Shown one piece after another: positions 36,558 to 42,908 of a stretch of 64,000 bases of DNA. Location of the stretch: the NCBI RefSeq assembly GCF_010468615.1, contig NZ_WUEH01000022.1, positions 1 to 64,000 on the forward strand, given 5' to 3'. The notes beneath the pieces were generated by a model. It was given only the letters and a program-made list of their open reading frames with translations, did no database searches and was not told the DNA's origin. This DNA is from Pseudodesulfovibrio sp. JC047. Its GTDB lineage: Bacteria; Desulfobacterota; Desulfovibrionia; Desulfovibrionales; Desulfovibrionaceae. A program made the position numbers and the translations under genes. Position 1 is the stretch's first letter. Each line of letters begins with the position of its first letter.

Positions 36558-36572
36558 ATGTTCAGTAAACAT
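36558..36572 (+). promoter_or_regulatory. Palindrome upstream of the VWA-OmpA gene
   Basis: A perfect ATGTT-CAGTA-AACAT palindrome 55 bases before the start codon lies in the expected promoter region of the forward VWA-OmpA gene. It may be an operator; no regulator is known. Confidence 0.3.
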
Positions 36573-36626
36573 GTGGCACCAGCTTTAATATTTTTTTGAG
36601 AAAAGGATCTCTAAAGGAGTGGAATT

Positions 36627-37673
36627 ATGAATCAATCGAGAAAAATGCTCATGTTGACCCTTGCCGCAGTCATGGTGTTCACGTTTGCCATGGCCGCGAC
36701 TGCAAATGCAAAAATGGTGAAACAAGTCGATAACTTCATCATGTTTGTGGATCAATCCGGCTCCATGGCCATGACCCACGATGGGCTTGGCGAAAAGAAA
36801 ATCGAAATGGCCGTCAAAACCATGCGCGCCATGAACCAGGCTATCCCCGATCTTGATTATAATTCGGCGGTCTTCATGTTTGCCCCATTTGACACGGTGT
36901 GCCCTCCCAAGGCCTACAACAAGGCAACAGTTGACGCGGCCATTACAAAAATCAACACAGACTTTGAAATCTTCAACCGCAACACGCCCATGGGCAACGG
37001 CCTGGCCGATGTCGCCCCGGTCGTTGCAAGCATGTCCGGCAAAACCGCACTCGTCATCTTCACCGATGGAAAATCCAATATCGGTGCCGATCCGGTCGGC
37101 GTTGCCCAGGAATTGCATCAAACCTATGGTGACAACCTGTGCGTGCATGTTGTCAGCTTTGCCGACACTCCTGCCGGAGACACCATTATCAACGGCATCA
37201 GAAACGCATTTCCTTGTTCCGTTGTCGCTGATGCAGGCACCCTGATGGACCAAGCCGCTATGGATCAATATGCTGAAGATGTCTTTTATGATGTCGTAGC
37301 TGACCCGGTTGCTGTCCCGGTCGTAACCCCCATGGCCAAGGAAGTCGTCTCCTTCAACCTGAACTTCGGGTTCGACAAATACGAAATCACCGACGAAATG
37401 GTGCCCGTGCTTGAACAGGCTAAGATGATTCTGGAAGAAGATACTTCCGCCATGTATGAAGTCTCGGGATACACGGACTCCACTGGTGCGGAAATGTACA
37501 ACCAGGGTCTGTCCGAACGTCGTGCGAATTCGGTCGTGAAATGGATGACCGACAACGGTGTTGACGCATCTCGCCTGGAAGCCAAGGGCTATGGCGAAAC
37601 CAATCCGAAATACGACAACGCCACCAAAGAAGGCCGTCGATTGAATCGTAGGGTTGAAATCCAAACCAAGTAG
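36627..37673 (+). CDS. Exported VWA domain - OmpA-like protein
   Basis: A 348-residue exported protein with AAAGGAG ahead of its ATG. A signal peptide covers residues 1-29 (ending ANA-KMV). A von Willebrand A domain follows with the MIDAS motif DQSGS, TPMGNGL and VIFTDGKSN. The C-terminal OmpA/MotB-type peptidoglycan-binding domain has LNFGFDKYEITDEM, SGYTDSTGAEMYNQGLSERRA and the Arg-rich end. Likely periplasmic, anchored to peptidoglycan and presenting a metal-dependent adhesion domain. It is followed by a hairpin and another exported protein gene. Confidence 0.88.
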   Translation: MNQSRKMLMLTLAAVMVFTFAMAATANAKMVKQVDNFIMFVDQSGSMAMTHDGLGEKKIEMAVKTMRAMNQAIPDLDYNSAVFMFAPFDTVCPPKAYNKATVDAAITKINTDFEIFNRNTPMGNGLADVAPVVASMSGKTALVIFTDGKSNIGADPVGVAQELHQTYGDNLCVHVVSFADTPAGDTIINGIRNAFPCSVVADAGTLMDQAAMDQYAEDVFYDVVADPVAVPVVTPMAKEVVSFNLNFGFDKYEITDEMVPVLEQAKMILEEDTSAMYEVSGYTDSTGAEMYNQGLSERRANSVVKWMTDNGVDASRLEAKGYGETNPKYDNATKEGRRLNRRVEIQTK

Positions 37674-37687
37674 AGCTATACTATACA

Positions 37688-37712
37688 GGTTGGGCGACAC
37701 GGTCGCCCAACC
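37688..37712 (+). terminator. Hairpin after the VWA-OmpA gene
   Basis: A perfect 10-bp stem GGTTGGGCGA/TCGCCCAACC with a 5-base loop, but only a short T-stretch behind. It could be a weak terminator or an mRNA 3' stabiliser before the next gene. Confidence 0.55.
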
Positions 37713-37741
37713 TTACTGCTCTGGTTAGAGGACTCAACGCT

Positions 37742-38251
37742 ATGAAAACATTTGCTGTATCCGCTGTTTTAGCCGCATTTCTGACTGGGGCTTTTTTCGT
37801 GTCTGCTGCATTGGCACAAGAGCCAACCGTTGCAACGGAAGTGGCCATTGCCACGCCCACCACACTGCCAAAGGTCTCCAGCACAAATCTTCCGGCCTAT
37901 CTCGACCATGACTTGGCACGCAAACATGCCGATTTTACCAGGTTCGCCAAGGTGCGCGTCAAGGCCATGGATGAAAATCATCGTTTGTCAAAATCCCGCA
38001 TGATGATCACCAAACTGTCTGACGGACGGTACAAAGCATTATATCATGCCATTGATCACGAAACCGTGATTTGTAAAGTCCGCCGATCCAGTTCGAAAAC
38101 CATTCCATATGTCGCGGTCCTGAGCTATCAGGAAATGGTCATGGCAGCCATCGGCTCTTCGCCCGAAGAGTGTCGTTCCGGAGAATTCATTCCCGTCTCA
38201 ATCATCCCCAATCGCCAGATATTCAGCCACAAGAAAGGCCGCTGGCAATAA
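37742..38251 (+). CDS. Exported protein of unknown function (169 aa)
   Basis: A 169-residue protein with a classical signal peptide (MKTFAVSAVLAAFLTGAFFV, cleavage after ALA near residue 28). A Thr/Pro/Val-rich linker leads to a basic domain with DFTRFAKVRVKAMDENHRL, SDGRYKALYHAID and two Cys (VICKV, EECRS) that might form a disulfide. The family was not recognised. It follows the VWA-OmpA gene by 68 bases and could be co-expressed. Confidence 0.7.
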   Translation: MKTFAVSAVLAAFLTGAFFVSAALAQEPTVATEVAIATPTTLPKVSSTNLPAYLDHDLARKHADFTRFAKVRVKAMDENHRLSKSRMMITKLSDGRYKALYHAIDHETVICKVRRSSSKTIPYVAVLSYQEMVMAAIGSSPEECRSGEFIPVSIIPNRQIFSHKKGRWQ

Positions 38252-38325
38252 CCCGAAGGTCGCTTTCCCTGAACAAGGTTACCCACCTGTTCTGGACGTG
38301 CGTCCATCTTTCACAGGAACCCATC

Positions 38326-38523
38326 ATGGACGGCAAAAACAGAAAAGACATCAAGCCCGGCTTGCGTGTCAATATTGTCCTGAAAAAGGACCAACGGACC
38401 GGCACACTCACCGAAGGTATTGTCGCCAGACTCCTGACCAAATCTCCGACCCATCCTCATGGCATCAAGGTCCGACTCGAAGACGGACAGGTCGGGCGGG
38501 TCAAGGAAATACTCCCGGAGTAA
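38326..38523 (+). CDS. YwbE family protein
   Basis: A 65-residue basic protein matching the YwbE (DUF2196) family: RKDIKPGLRVNIVLKKDQRTGTLTEGIVARLLTKS and HPHGIKVRLEDGQVGRVKEI. The fold resembles a small beta-barrel with nucleic-acid-binding character; function unknown. ATG 38326 is chosen because the family begins at this point and CAGGA lies upstream. It is 13 bases before the YaiI-family gene, so the two are probably co-transcribed. Confidence 0.85.
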   Translation: MDGKNRKDIKPGLRVNIVLKKDQRTGTLTEGIVARLLTKSPTHPHGIKVRLEDGQVGRVKEILPE

Positions 38524-38536
38524 GGGCCGGACATTC

Positions 38537-38998
38537 ATGACACCACATATCTGGGTCGATGCAGACGCCTGCCCCAATGTTATCAAGGACATTCTGTTCA
38601 AGGTTGCTCTTCGTCGGCAAATTCACATCACGTTGGTCGCCAACATTTCGCTGTCTGTCCCGACATCTCCGCTCATCAAGACCCTCGTGGTCCCCGCTGG
38701 ATTCAACGAGGCAGACGATGAAATCGTCCGACAAGTCGCTCCCGGAGATCTGGTCATCACTGCGGATATTCCTCTTGCGGACGCCATTGTCGCCAAAGGC
38801 GCGACAGGTCTCAATCCTCGGGGAGAATTGTACACCGAAGACAATGTCAAAGGATTGCTCCGAATGCGCAATCTGATGGAGGAACTGCGAAGCGGCGGCA
38901 TGGTCGCTGGAGGTCCCCCGCCCATTGGTTCCAAGGACAAACAACAATTCACCAACCAACTGGATCGATTTCTGACACGAAATATCCCCAAATCCTGA
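38537..38998 (+). CDS. YaiI/YqxD family (UPF0178) protein
   Basis: A 153-residue PIN-like protein. The family pattern is clear: IWVDADACPNVIKDIL at the N-terminus, VVPAGFNEADDEIV, GDLVITADIPLADAIV and GLNPRGELYTEDNV. The acidic residues (DADACP, DD, D in TADIPLAD) resemble a nuclease metal site, but no substrate is established. The start is the ATG at 38537; an in-frame upstream extension overlaps the YwbE gene and is not supported. Confidence 0.87.
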   Translation: MTPHIWVDADACPNVIKDILFKVALRRQIHITLVANISLSVPTSPLIKTLVVPAGFNEADDEIVRQVAPGDLVITADIPLADAIVAKGATGLNPRGELYTEDNVKGLLRMRNLMEELRSGGMVAGGPPPIGSKDKQQFTNQLDRFLTRNIPKS

Positions 38999-39047
38999 TT
39001 GGACGCAAAAATCCCGTTTCAAATCGAGACAGACATTTGCTATGAGA

Positions 39048-39080
39048 ATCGCCCCGAAAGTCATGGACTTTCGGGGCGAT
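39048..39080. terminator. Strong hairpin between convergent genes
   Basis: A perfect 14-bp stem ATCGCCCCGAAAGT/ACTTTCGGGGCGAT without a clear T-run on either side, placed between the YaiI-family gene and roo. A bidirectional terminator is likely. Confidence 0.6.
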
Positions 39081-39142
39081 CATTGTTTCGCAAAGACGAG
39101 GAAGCTGTTCACCACACCGGCTGAACAGTCCCGAGGATGGGC

Positions 39143-40342
39143 TTAATCCAACTTGGCCTTGATGGCAGCGGCAATGGTCTTGCCCTGTTCATAGCACTTG
39201 CCCAGCGCGTCATGATCCGGAATATATTGGTTTTTCACGGGATCAATCACGTCCATATTCATATCATTCAACCACTGGGTCAGGACCTTGACGCATTCGC
39301 CGGACCATCCAAAGGAACCAATGGCGGAACCGATCTTGTTTTGCGGACGCAGGCCCTTCATGTAGGTCAACATATCCGCCATGAGCGGCAGGATGCCGTT
39401 ATTGTGTGTCGGCGAACCAACGATCACGGCAGCCGAGTCGAACACCTCGTGCATGACTTCGGAATGATGGTTGTTCTTCATGGACATGAGTCGCACGGAT
39501 ATGCCTTCGTCAACCAGTCCGGTCGCCACGGCCACAGCCATTTTTTCTGTGGAATGCCACATGGAATCATACACGATCACAGCCTTTTTCTTGGGCTTCT
39601 GTTCGGCATATTCCACATATTTATCCATGGCCCACTGGCAGTCTTCGCCACGGAACATCAGACCATGATCCGGACACAGCATGTCGATTTCGAGATTCAT
39701 CTCTTTCAAGAGCTTCATGGTCTTGATGACCACCGGGGAGTATGGCAGCACGATATTGGCGTAATAAAACCGCATCAACTCTTCCAACTTCACGCGCTCG
39801 ACCTCGTCGGCAAACCGCTCGGATGTGGCCCAGTTCTGCCCAAAGGCATCATTGGTAAAAGCGATCTTGTCTTCGGGGCAATAGGTCAGCATGGAATCCG
39901 GCCAATGCAGCATCCGGGTTTCAAGGAACGACAGATGCCGCGTACCGATGCTGATTTCCGTGCCGTTAGGCACCACCTCGACAGGCCAATCCTTGTAATG
40001 GAAATGGGCCATCATGGCTTTTTGTCCCATGGGTGAGGTATATATCTTCTTGGGTTTGTATTTTTCAATGGCCAATGCCAAGCACCCGGCATGGTCAGGC
40101 TCAAGATGATTGATGACAAAATAGTCAATGGTCCGATCGCCCAGCACCTGCGCAATGTTGCACTGGAGGGTGCCCCAAAATTCTTCGGCAACAGTGTCCA
40201 CCAGTGTGACATGCTCGTCCAGAATCAAAAAATTGTTGTAGGTGGTGCCATACGGGGAATTGGAATAGCCATGAAAATTGCGACGATTCCAGTCCACCGA
40301 ACCAATCCAAAAAATGTCTTTCTTAATTTCAACCGGCTTCAT
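39143..40342 (-). CDS. roo: Rubredoxin:oxygen oxidoreductase (flavodiiron protein)
   Basis: A 399-residue flavodiiron protein that reduces oxygen to water (and possibly NO) with electrons from rubredoxin. The N-terminal beta-lactamase-like domain has the diiron ligands HLEPDHAGCLA (H-x-E-x-D) and later His (PDSMLTYCPED, CPDHGLMFR). The C-terminal flavodoxin domain has YDSMWHSTEKMA and SPTHNNGILPLMADML. Start at ATG 40342 is set by GGAG 7 bases upstream; a second ATG at 40354 overlaps that site. It is last in the oxygen-defence cluster, 93 bases after the two-domain rubredoxin, its likely electron donor. Confidence 0.95.
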   Translation of the reverse strand: MKPVEIKKDIFWIGSVDWNRRNFHGYSNSPYGTTYNNFLILDEHVTLVDTVAEEFWGTLQCNIAQVLGDRTIDYFVINHLEPDHAGCLALAIEKYKPKKIYTSPMGQKAMMAHFHYKDWPVEVVPNGTEISIGTRHLSFLETRMLHWPDSMLTYCPEDKIAFTNDAFGQNWATSERFADEVERVKLEELMRFYYANIVLPYSPVVIKTMKLLKEMNLEIDMLCPDHGLMFRGEDCQWAMDKYVEYAEQKPKKKAVIVYDSMWHSTEKMAVAVATGLVDEGISVRLMSMKNNHHSEVMHEVFDSAAVIVGSPTHNNGILPLMADMLTYMKGLRPQNKIGSAIGSFGWSGECVKVLTQWLNDMNMDVIDPVKNQYIPDHDALGKCYEQGKTIAAAIKAKLD

Positions 40343-40435
40343 ACTGTTCTCCACATTGAACGGTCAATCAATCGTTAAAGTAAAAAGAAACGCGAACCGT
40401 GCCACGCCTGGAGTTAAACAACTCTCATTCCAAAA

Positions 40436-40885
40436 CTAGTCTTCAGGGACAAAGCTTTCCTTGGTCGCACCGCAAATGGGACACGTCCAATCTTCGGGGA
40501 TATCTTCAAAACTGGTCCCCGCCGGGATGTCGGAATCAGGATCGCCCAGTTCGGGATCATAGACATAGCCACAAATCTCACAGACGTATTTCTGCATGGG
40601 TTCTTTCTCCTTTTGGTCGGACATGTTCGCAGTCGCTGCCGCCGCTGTCAACGTATCAGGATCGGATTCGACCGGCAATTCACAGTCGGCCGCTGTTGAC
40701 CCCGGGCCCATCAATGGACGAAAACATTTTTTTGTTCCTCCACACACAGGACACCGCCACTCGTCCGGAAGGTCTGTAAACAGGGTCCCTTTGGCAATCT
40801 TTCCCTTTCGGTCACCCTTGTCAGGGTTATAGAAATATCCACAATTAACTGTTTGACATTGATACATTTCTTCTGGTTTTGCCAT
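40436..40885 (-). CDS. Two-domain rubredoxin (CX4C + CX2C) with internal start
   Basis: A 149-residue protein of two fused rubredoxins. Domain 1 (7-60) has the unusual CX4C first knuckle ([11 protein letters not shown]) and CPVCG, like rubredoxin-2 of D. desulfuricans. Domain 2 (97-149) is a canonical rubredoxin with CEICGYVYD and CPICG. The linker (about 61-96) is acidic and Ala-rich. At the junction AAGGAG lies 9 bases before an in-frame ATG (40597), so a free 53-residue rubredoxin is probably also made from the same mRNA. It lies between dfx and roo on the same strand. Probable role: electron donor to Roo. Confidence 0.9.
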   Translation of the reverse strand: MAKPEEMYQCQTVNCGYFYNPDKGDRKGKIAKGTLFTDLPDEWRCPVCGGTKKCFRPLMGPGSTAADCELPVESDPDTLTAAAATANMSDQKEKEPMQKYVCEICGYVYDPELGDPDSDIPAGTSFEDIPEDWTCPICGATKESFVPED

Positions 40886-40911
40886 GAATTCTCCCCCAAA
40901 ATAGCTGGATA

Positions 40912-40940
40912 AAAAGGGCGGGCCAACAGCCCACCCTTTT
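40912..40940 (-). terminator. Terminator between dfx and rubredoxin genes
   Basis: The stem AAAAGGGCGGGC/GCCCACCCTTTT with one mismatch is followed on the reverse strand by TTTTT. It probably limits read-through, so rubredoxin-roo expression may be lower than rbr-dfx or have its own promoter. Confidence 0.7.
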
Positions 40941-40988
40941 CTGTATACGGTTCAAGCCCACTGCCAGGGCAATAGGCAATTGTCGAAA

Positions 40989-41372
40989 CTAGGCAGCCCA
41001 AAGTCCGTGCAAATTACAATAGGCCCGGACAGCAATGTCGCCGGTCAAACCACAGGCACAGAACGAGGCTTCCGGTGCATCGCCTGGTTTGAGCGCCTTG
41101 ACGAAACAGGTGTCACCAACATTCACTTCAATCCACTCGATATAATGTTTTTCTTCCATGGGATGCGCGACATCGCCCACCTTCACGGTAATGGTATCAC
41201 CATCTTTGGTCATCACGGGAACATGTTTTTCCACGGCTGCATCAACCGTATTTTCGCTCATCAAAACCATGTCCTGTCCACAACAAACCAGATCGCCGGC
41301 ACCTGCATGGATAGCGAGGACGATATTGCCACACGCCTCACATTTGTACACTTCACCGATTTTGATTCCCAT
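40989..41372 (-). CDS. dfx: Desulfoferrodoxin (two-iron superoxide reductase)
   Basis: A 127-residue superoxide reductase. Center I ligands: YKCEACGN and VCCGQDM (four Cys), which keeps the extra FeS4 site. Center II ligands: VEKHVPV, AHPMEEKHYIEW and AYCNLHGLW, the His4-Cys site that reduces superoxide. The Glu (VEKH) and Lys next to the site are normal. It follows rubrerythrin by 24 bases. Together with roo it provides superoxide and oxygen removal. Confidence 0.96.
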   Translation of the reverse strand: MGIKIGEVYKCEACGNIVLAIHAGAGDLVCCGQDMVLMSENTVDAAVEKHVPVMTKDGDTITVKVGDVAHPMEEKHYIEWIEVNVGDTCFVKALKPGDAPEASFCACGLTGDIAVRAYCNLHGLWAA

Positions 41373-41396
41373 AGCGTCTCTCCTTAGAATAATGGT

Positions 41397-41969
41397 TTAC
41401 CAGTTGGTATCTTTGAGTTCAAAATGAGCCTGGGGATGATCACAGGCCGGACATTTGCCGGGGGCCGAGGGGCCGGTATGGTTGTAACCGCAATTCTGAC
41501 ACCGCCACACGACCGCTTCCTCTTTCTTGAAAACTGTGCCCGCTTCGATATTGGCGATCAATGATTTGTACCGCTCCTCATGATAGGCTTCAGCGATGGC
41601 AATATTATCCATCACACAGGCAATATCCTCAAAACCCTCTTTGCGAGCGATCTTGGCAAAATCAGGATACATACATTCATGCTCCTCTTTTTCACCAGCT
41701 GCGGCAGCGTACAGATTCTCCAACGTGGTCCCGATCTTTCCGGCAGGGAAGGCTGCGGTCACTTCGACATCGCCACCTTCGAGAAACTTGAACAAACGCT
41801 TGGCGTGTTCCTTCTCATGGTTGGCAGTCTCTGTGAATATATTGAAAATCTGGACGTACCCTTCTTTCTTCGCCACGCTGGCAAAGTAGGTGTACTTGTT
41901 CCGAGCCTGAGATTCGCCGATAAAAGCGGTCAAAATATTCTTTTCAGTCTGAGTTCCCTTCAGTGACAT
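41397..41969 (-). CDS. rbr: Rubrerythrin
   Basis: A 190-residue non-heme diiron peroxidase. The N-terminal four-helix bundle has the diiron ligands (AFIGESQARNKY, ETANHEKEHAKR, EHECMYPDFAK, IAEAYHEERYKS). The C-terminal rubredoxin-like domain has CQNCGY and CPACDHPQAHFE. AGGAGG precedes the ATG. First gene after the regulated promoter at 42031-42087, followed by dfx. It removes hydrogen peroxide, relevant since the catalase gene in this window is broken. Confidence 0.96.
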   Translation of the reverse strand: MSLKGTQTEKNILTAFIGESQARNKYTYFASVAKKEGYVQIFNIFTETANHEKEHAKRLFKFLEGGDVEVTAAFPAGKIGTTLENLYAAAAGEKEEHECMYPDFAKIARKEGFEDIACVMDNIAIAEAYHEERYKSLIANIEAGTVFKKEEAVVWRCQNCGYNHTGPSAPGKCPACDHPQAHFELKDTNW

Positions 41970-42030
41970 TGTATGTCCTCCTGTCTTGCGATTACCGCAC
42001 TGTTCAATTCCATATTATCTTCACGTACGT

Positions 42031-42060
42031 ACACCAAATAAGTGGTGTTGTCGTATTATA
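42031..42060 (-). promoter_or_regulatory. rbr promoter with operator-like inverted repeat
   Basis: On the reverse strand a perfect -10 TATAAT (42060-42055) has only a poorly spaced TTGACA upstream (42087-42082, 21 bases). An inverted repeat ACACCA-N6-TGGTGT (42031-42048) would cover the predicted start site. This arrangement suits repression by a dimer. It does not look like a classical PerR/Fur box (TTATAATNATTATAA), so the regulator is uncertain. Confidence 0.5.
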
Positions 42061-42204
42061 AAACATCGTACAAACACATTCTGTCAAATCATTTCATTCA
42101 TAACGAAAGTCAGTTAAATTCAACATGAGAATAGTTACTAATAAGCTTGAGCAGTCCTGTCAAGCACATTTTCCCATCACCCTCAAAAAACACACAAAAC
42201 GACG

Positions 42205-42236
42205 CGAGCCAGGCTGGATAATCCCAGCCTGGCTCG
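42205..42236 (-). terminator. Terminator of perR
   Basis: A perfect 13-bp stem CGAGCCAGGCTGG/CCAGCCTGGCTCG with a 6-base loop is followed on the reverse strand by CGTCGTTTTG. Confidence 0.85.
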
Positions 42237-42273
42237 TATTCGTCTCAAAAGACGGTACGTCAAAAATTTGTGG

Positions 42274-42672
42274 TTAGTGCTGTGCTTTTTGACACTTTGG
42301 GCAAATGCCCACGAATTCCACATTGGTATACAAAACCTTGTACCCTGCGGTATGCCCTTCGGGAAGCTGCGGTATGGCAATTTCACAATCGACATCTGCC
42401 ACGGCTGTACAGACTTCACACCGAATATGCGGATGCGGCTCAGCATTACCATCAAACCGCTTTTGCTCTCCCGGACCACCCAATTTCAAAATCAATCCCT
42501 GGGTCGAAAGAAATTCCAAGTTGCGATAGACAGTCCCAAGACTAATTCGCGGAATGATCTTACGCACCATGTCATAGACTTCATCAGCCGTTGGATGCGA
42601 CGTAACCTTCTGCAATTCTTCCAATATCACTTTCCGTTGTTTGGAAAGTCGAAATCCCATCTCATGAGTCAT
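42274..42672 (-). CDS. perR: Fur-family regulator, PerR-like
   Basis: A 132-residue Fur-family repressor, most likely the peroxide sensor PerR. The winged helix is MGFRLSKQRKVILEELQK...SLGTVYRNLEFL. The structural zinc pairs are CEVC and CPKC, and regulatory metal His are present (PHPHIRCEVC). GGAGGA lies upstream of the ATG. Its gene directly precedes rubrerythrin and desulfoferrodoxin on the same strand, which fits PerR regulation of those genes. It is separated from rbr by its own terminator. Confidence 0.88.
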   Translation of the reverse strand: MTHEMGFRLSKQRKVILEELQKVTSHPTADEVYDMVRKIIPRISLGTVYRNLEFLSTQGLILKLGGPGEQKRFDGNAEPHPHIRCEVCTAVADVDCEIAIPQLPEGHTAGYKVLYTNVEFVGICPKCQKAQH

Positions 42673-42687
42673 GAGAGCTCCTCCGTA

Positions 42688-42730
42688 TTATTTAATAACA
42701 ATTACTATTATTTTTATACGTAATTGTCAA
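42688..42730 (-). promoter_or_regulatory. perR promoter region with two inverted repeats
   Basis: A TTGACA -35-like element (reverse, 42730-42725) overlaps a perfect inverted repeat ACAATTAC (42698-42705) / GTAATTGT (42720-42727). Next to it is TTATT-T-AATAA (42688-42698), a 5-1-5 palindrome of the kind bound by Fur/PerR proteins, 16 bases before the start codon. Autoregulation by PerR is the simplest reading. The -10 hexamer cannot be fixed by eye. Confidence 0.5.
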
Positions 42731-42858
42731 GACGAATCATTTTCAATTCACAACGTTTTCCTCTATCGTAGAATTCAATTTCCTGCAAACTTTCCTCCCA
42801 GGCAGAGCCGGGGCTTCTTCAACAAAAACACTATATTCACTCACTGCAAGACAAAATA

Positions 42859-42889
42859 AAGGGGAGAGCAACACTGTTGCTCTCCCCTT
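42859..42889 (-). terminator. Terminator of the heme MCP gene
   Basis: A long stem AAGGGGAGAGCAACA/TGTTGCTCTCCCCTT with minimal loop lies 20 bases after the MCP stop, followed on the reverse strand by TATTTTG. Confidence 0.85.
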
Positions 42890-42908
42890 AAAGTACGGAC
42901 AATTTGGT

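Larger units (their letters stand above)
41970..42273 (-). other. Intergenic region between perR and rbr
   Basis: AT-rich, no gene seen. It holds the rbr promoter with an operator-like palindrome (42031-42060) and the strong terminator of perR (42205-42236). The remaining bases have no recognised feature apart from a short CACGTACGTA palindrome. Confidence 0.6.

Noticed and set aside
36569-36590. Sigma-54 promoter upstream of the VWA-OmpA gene (TGGCACC...)
   Set aside because: The -24-like TGGCAC is present, but the -12 position reads TTAA instead of TTGC.
40390-40410. Sigma-54 promoter on the reverse strand (TGGCACGG) before roo
   Set aside because: The -12 GC is absent at the required spacing.
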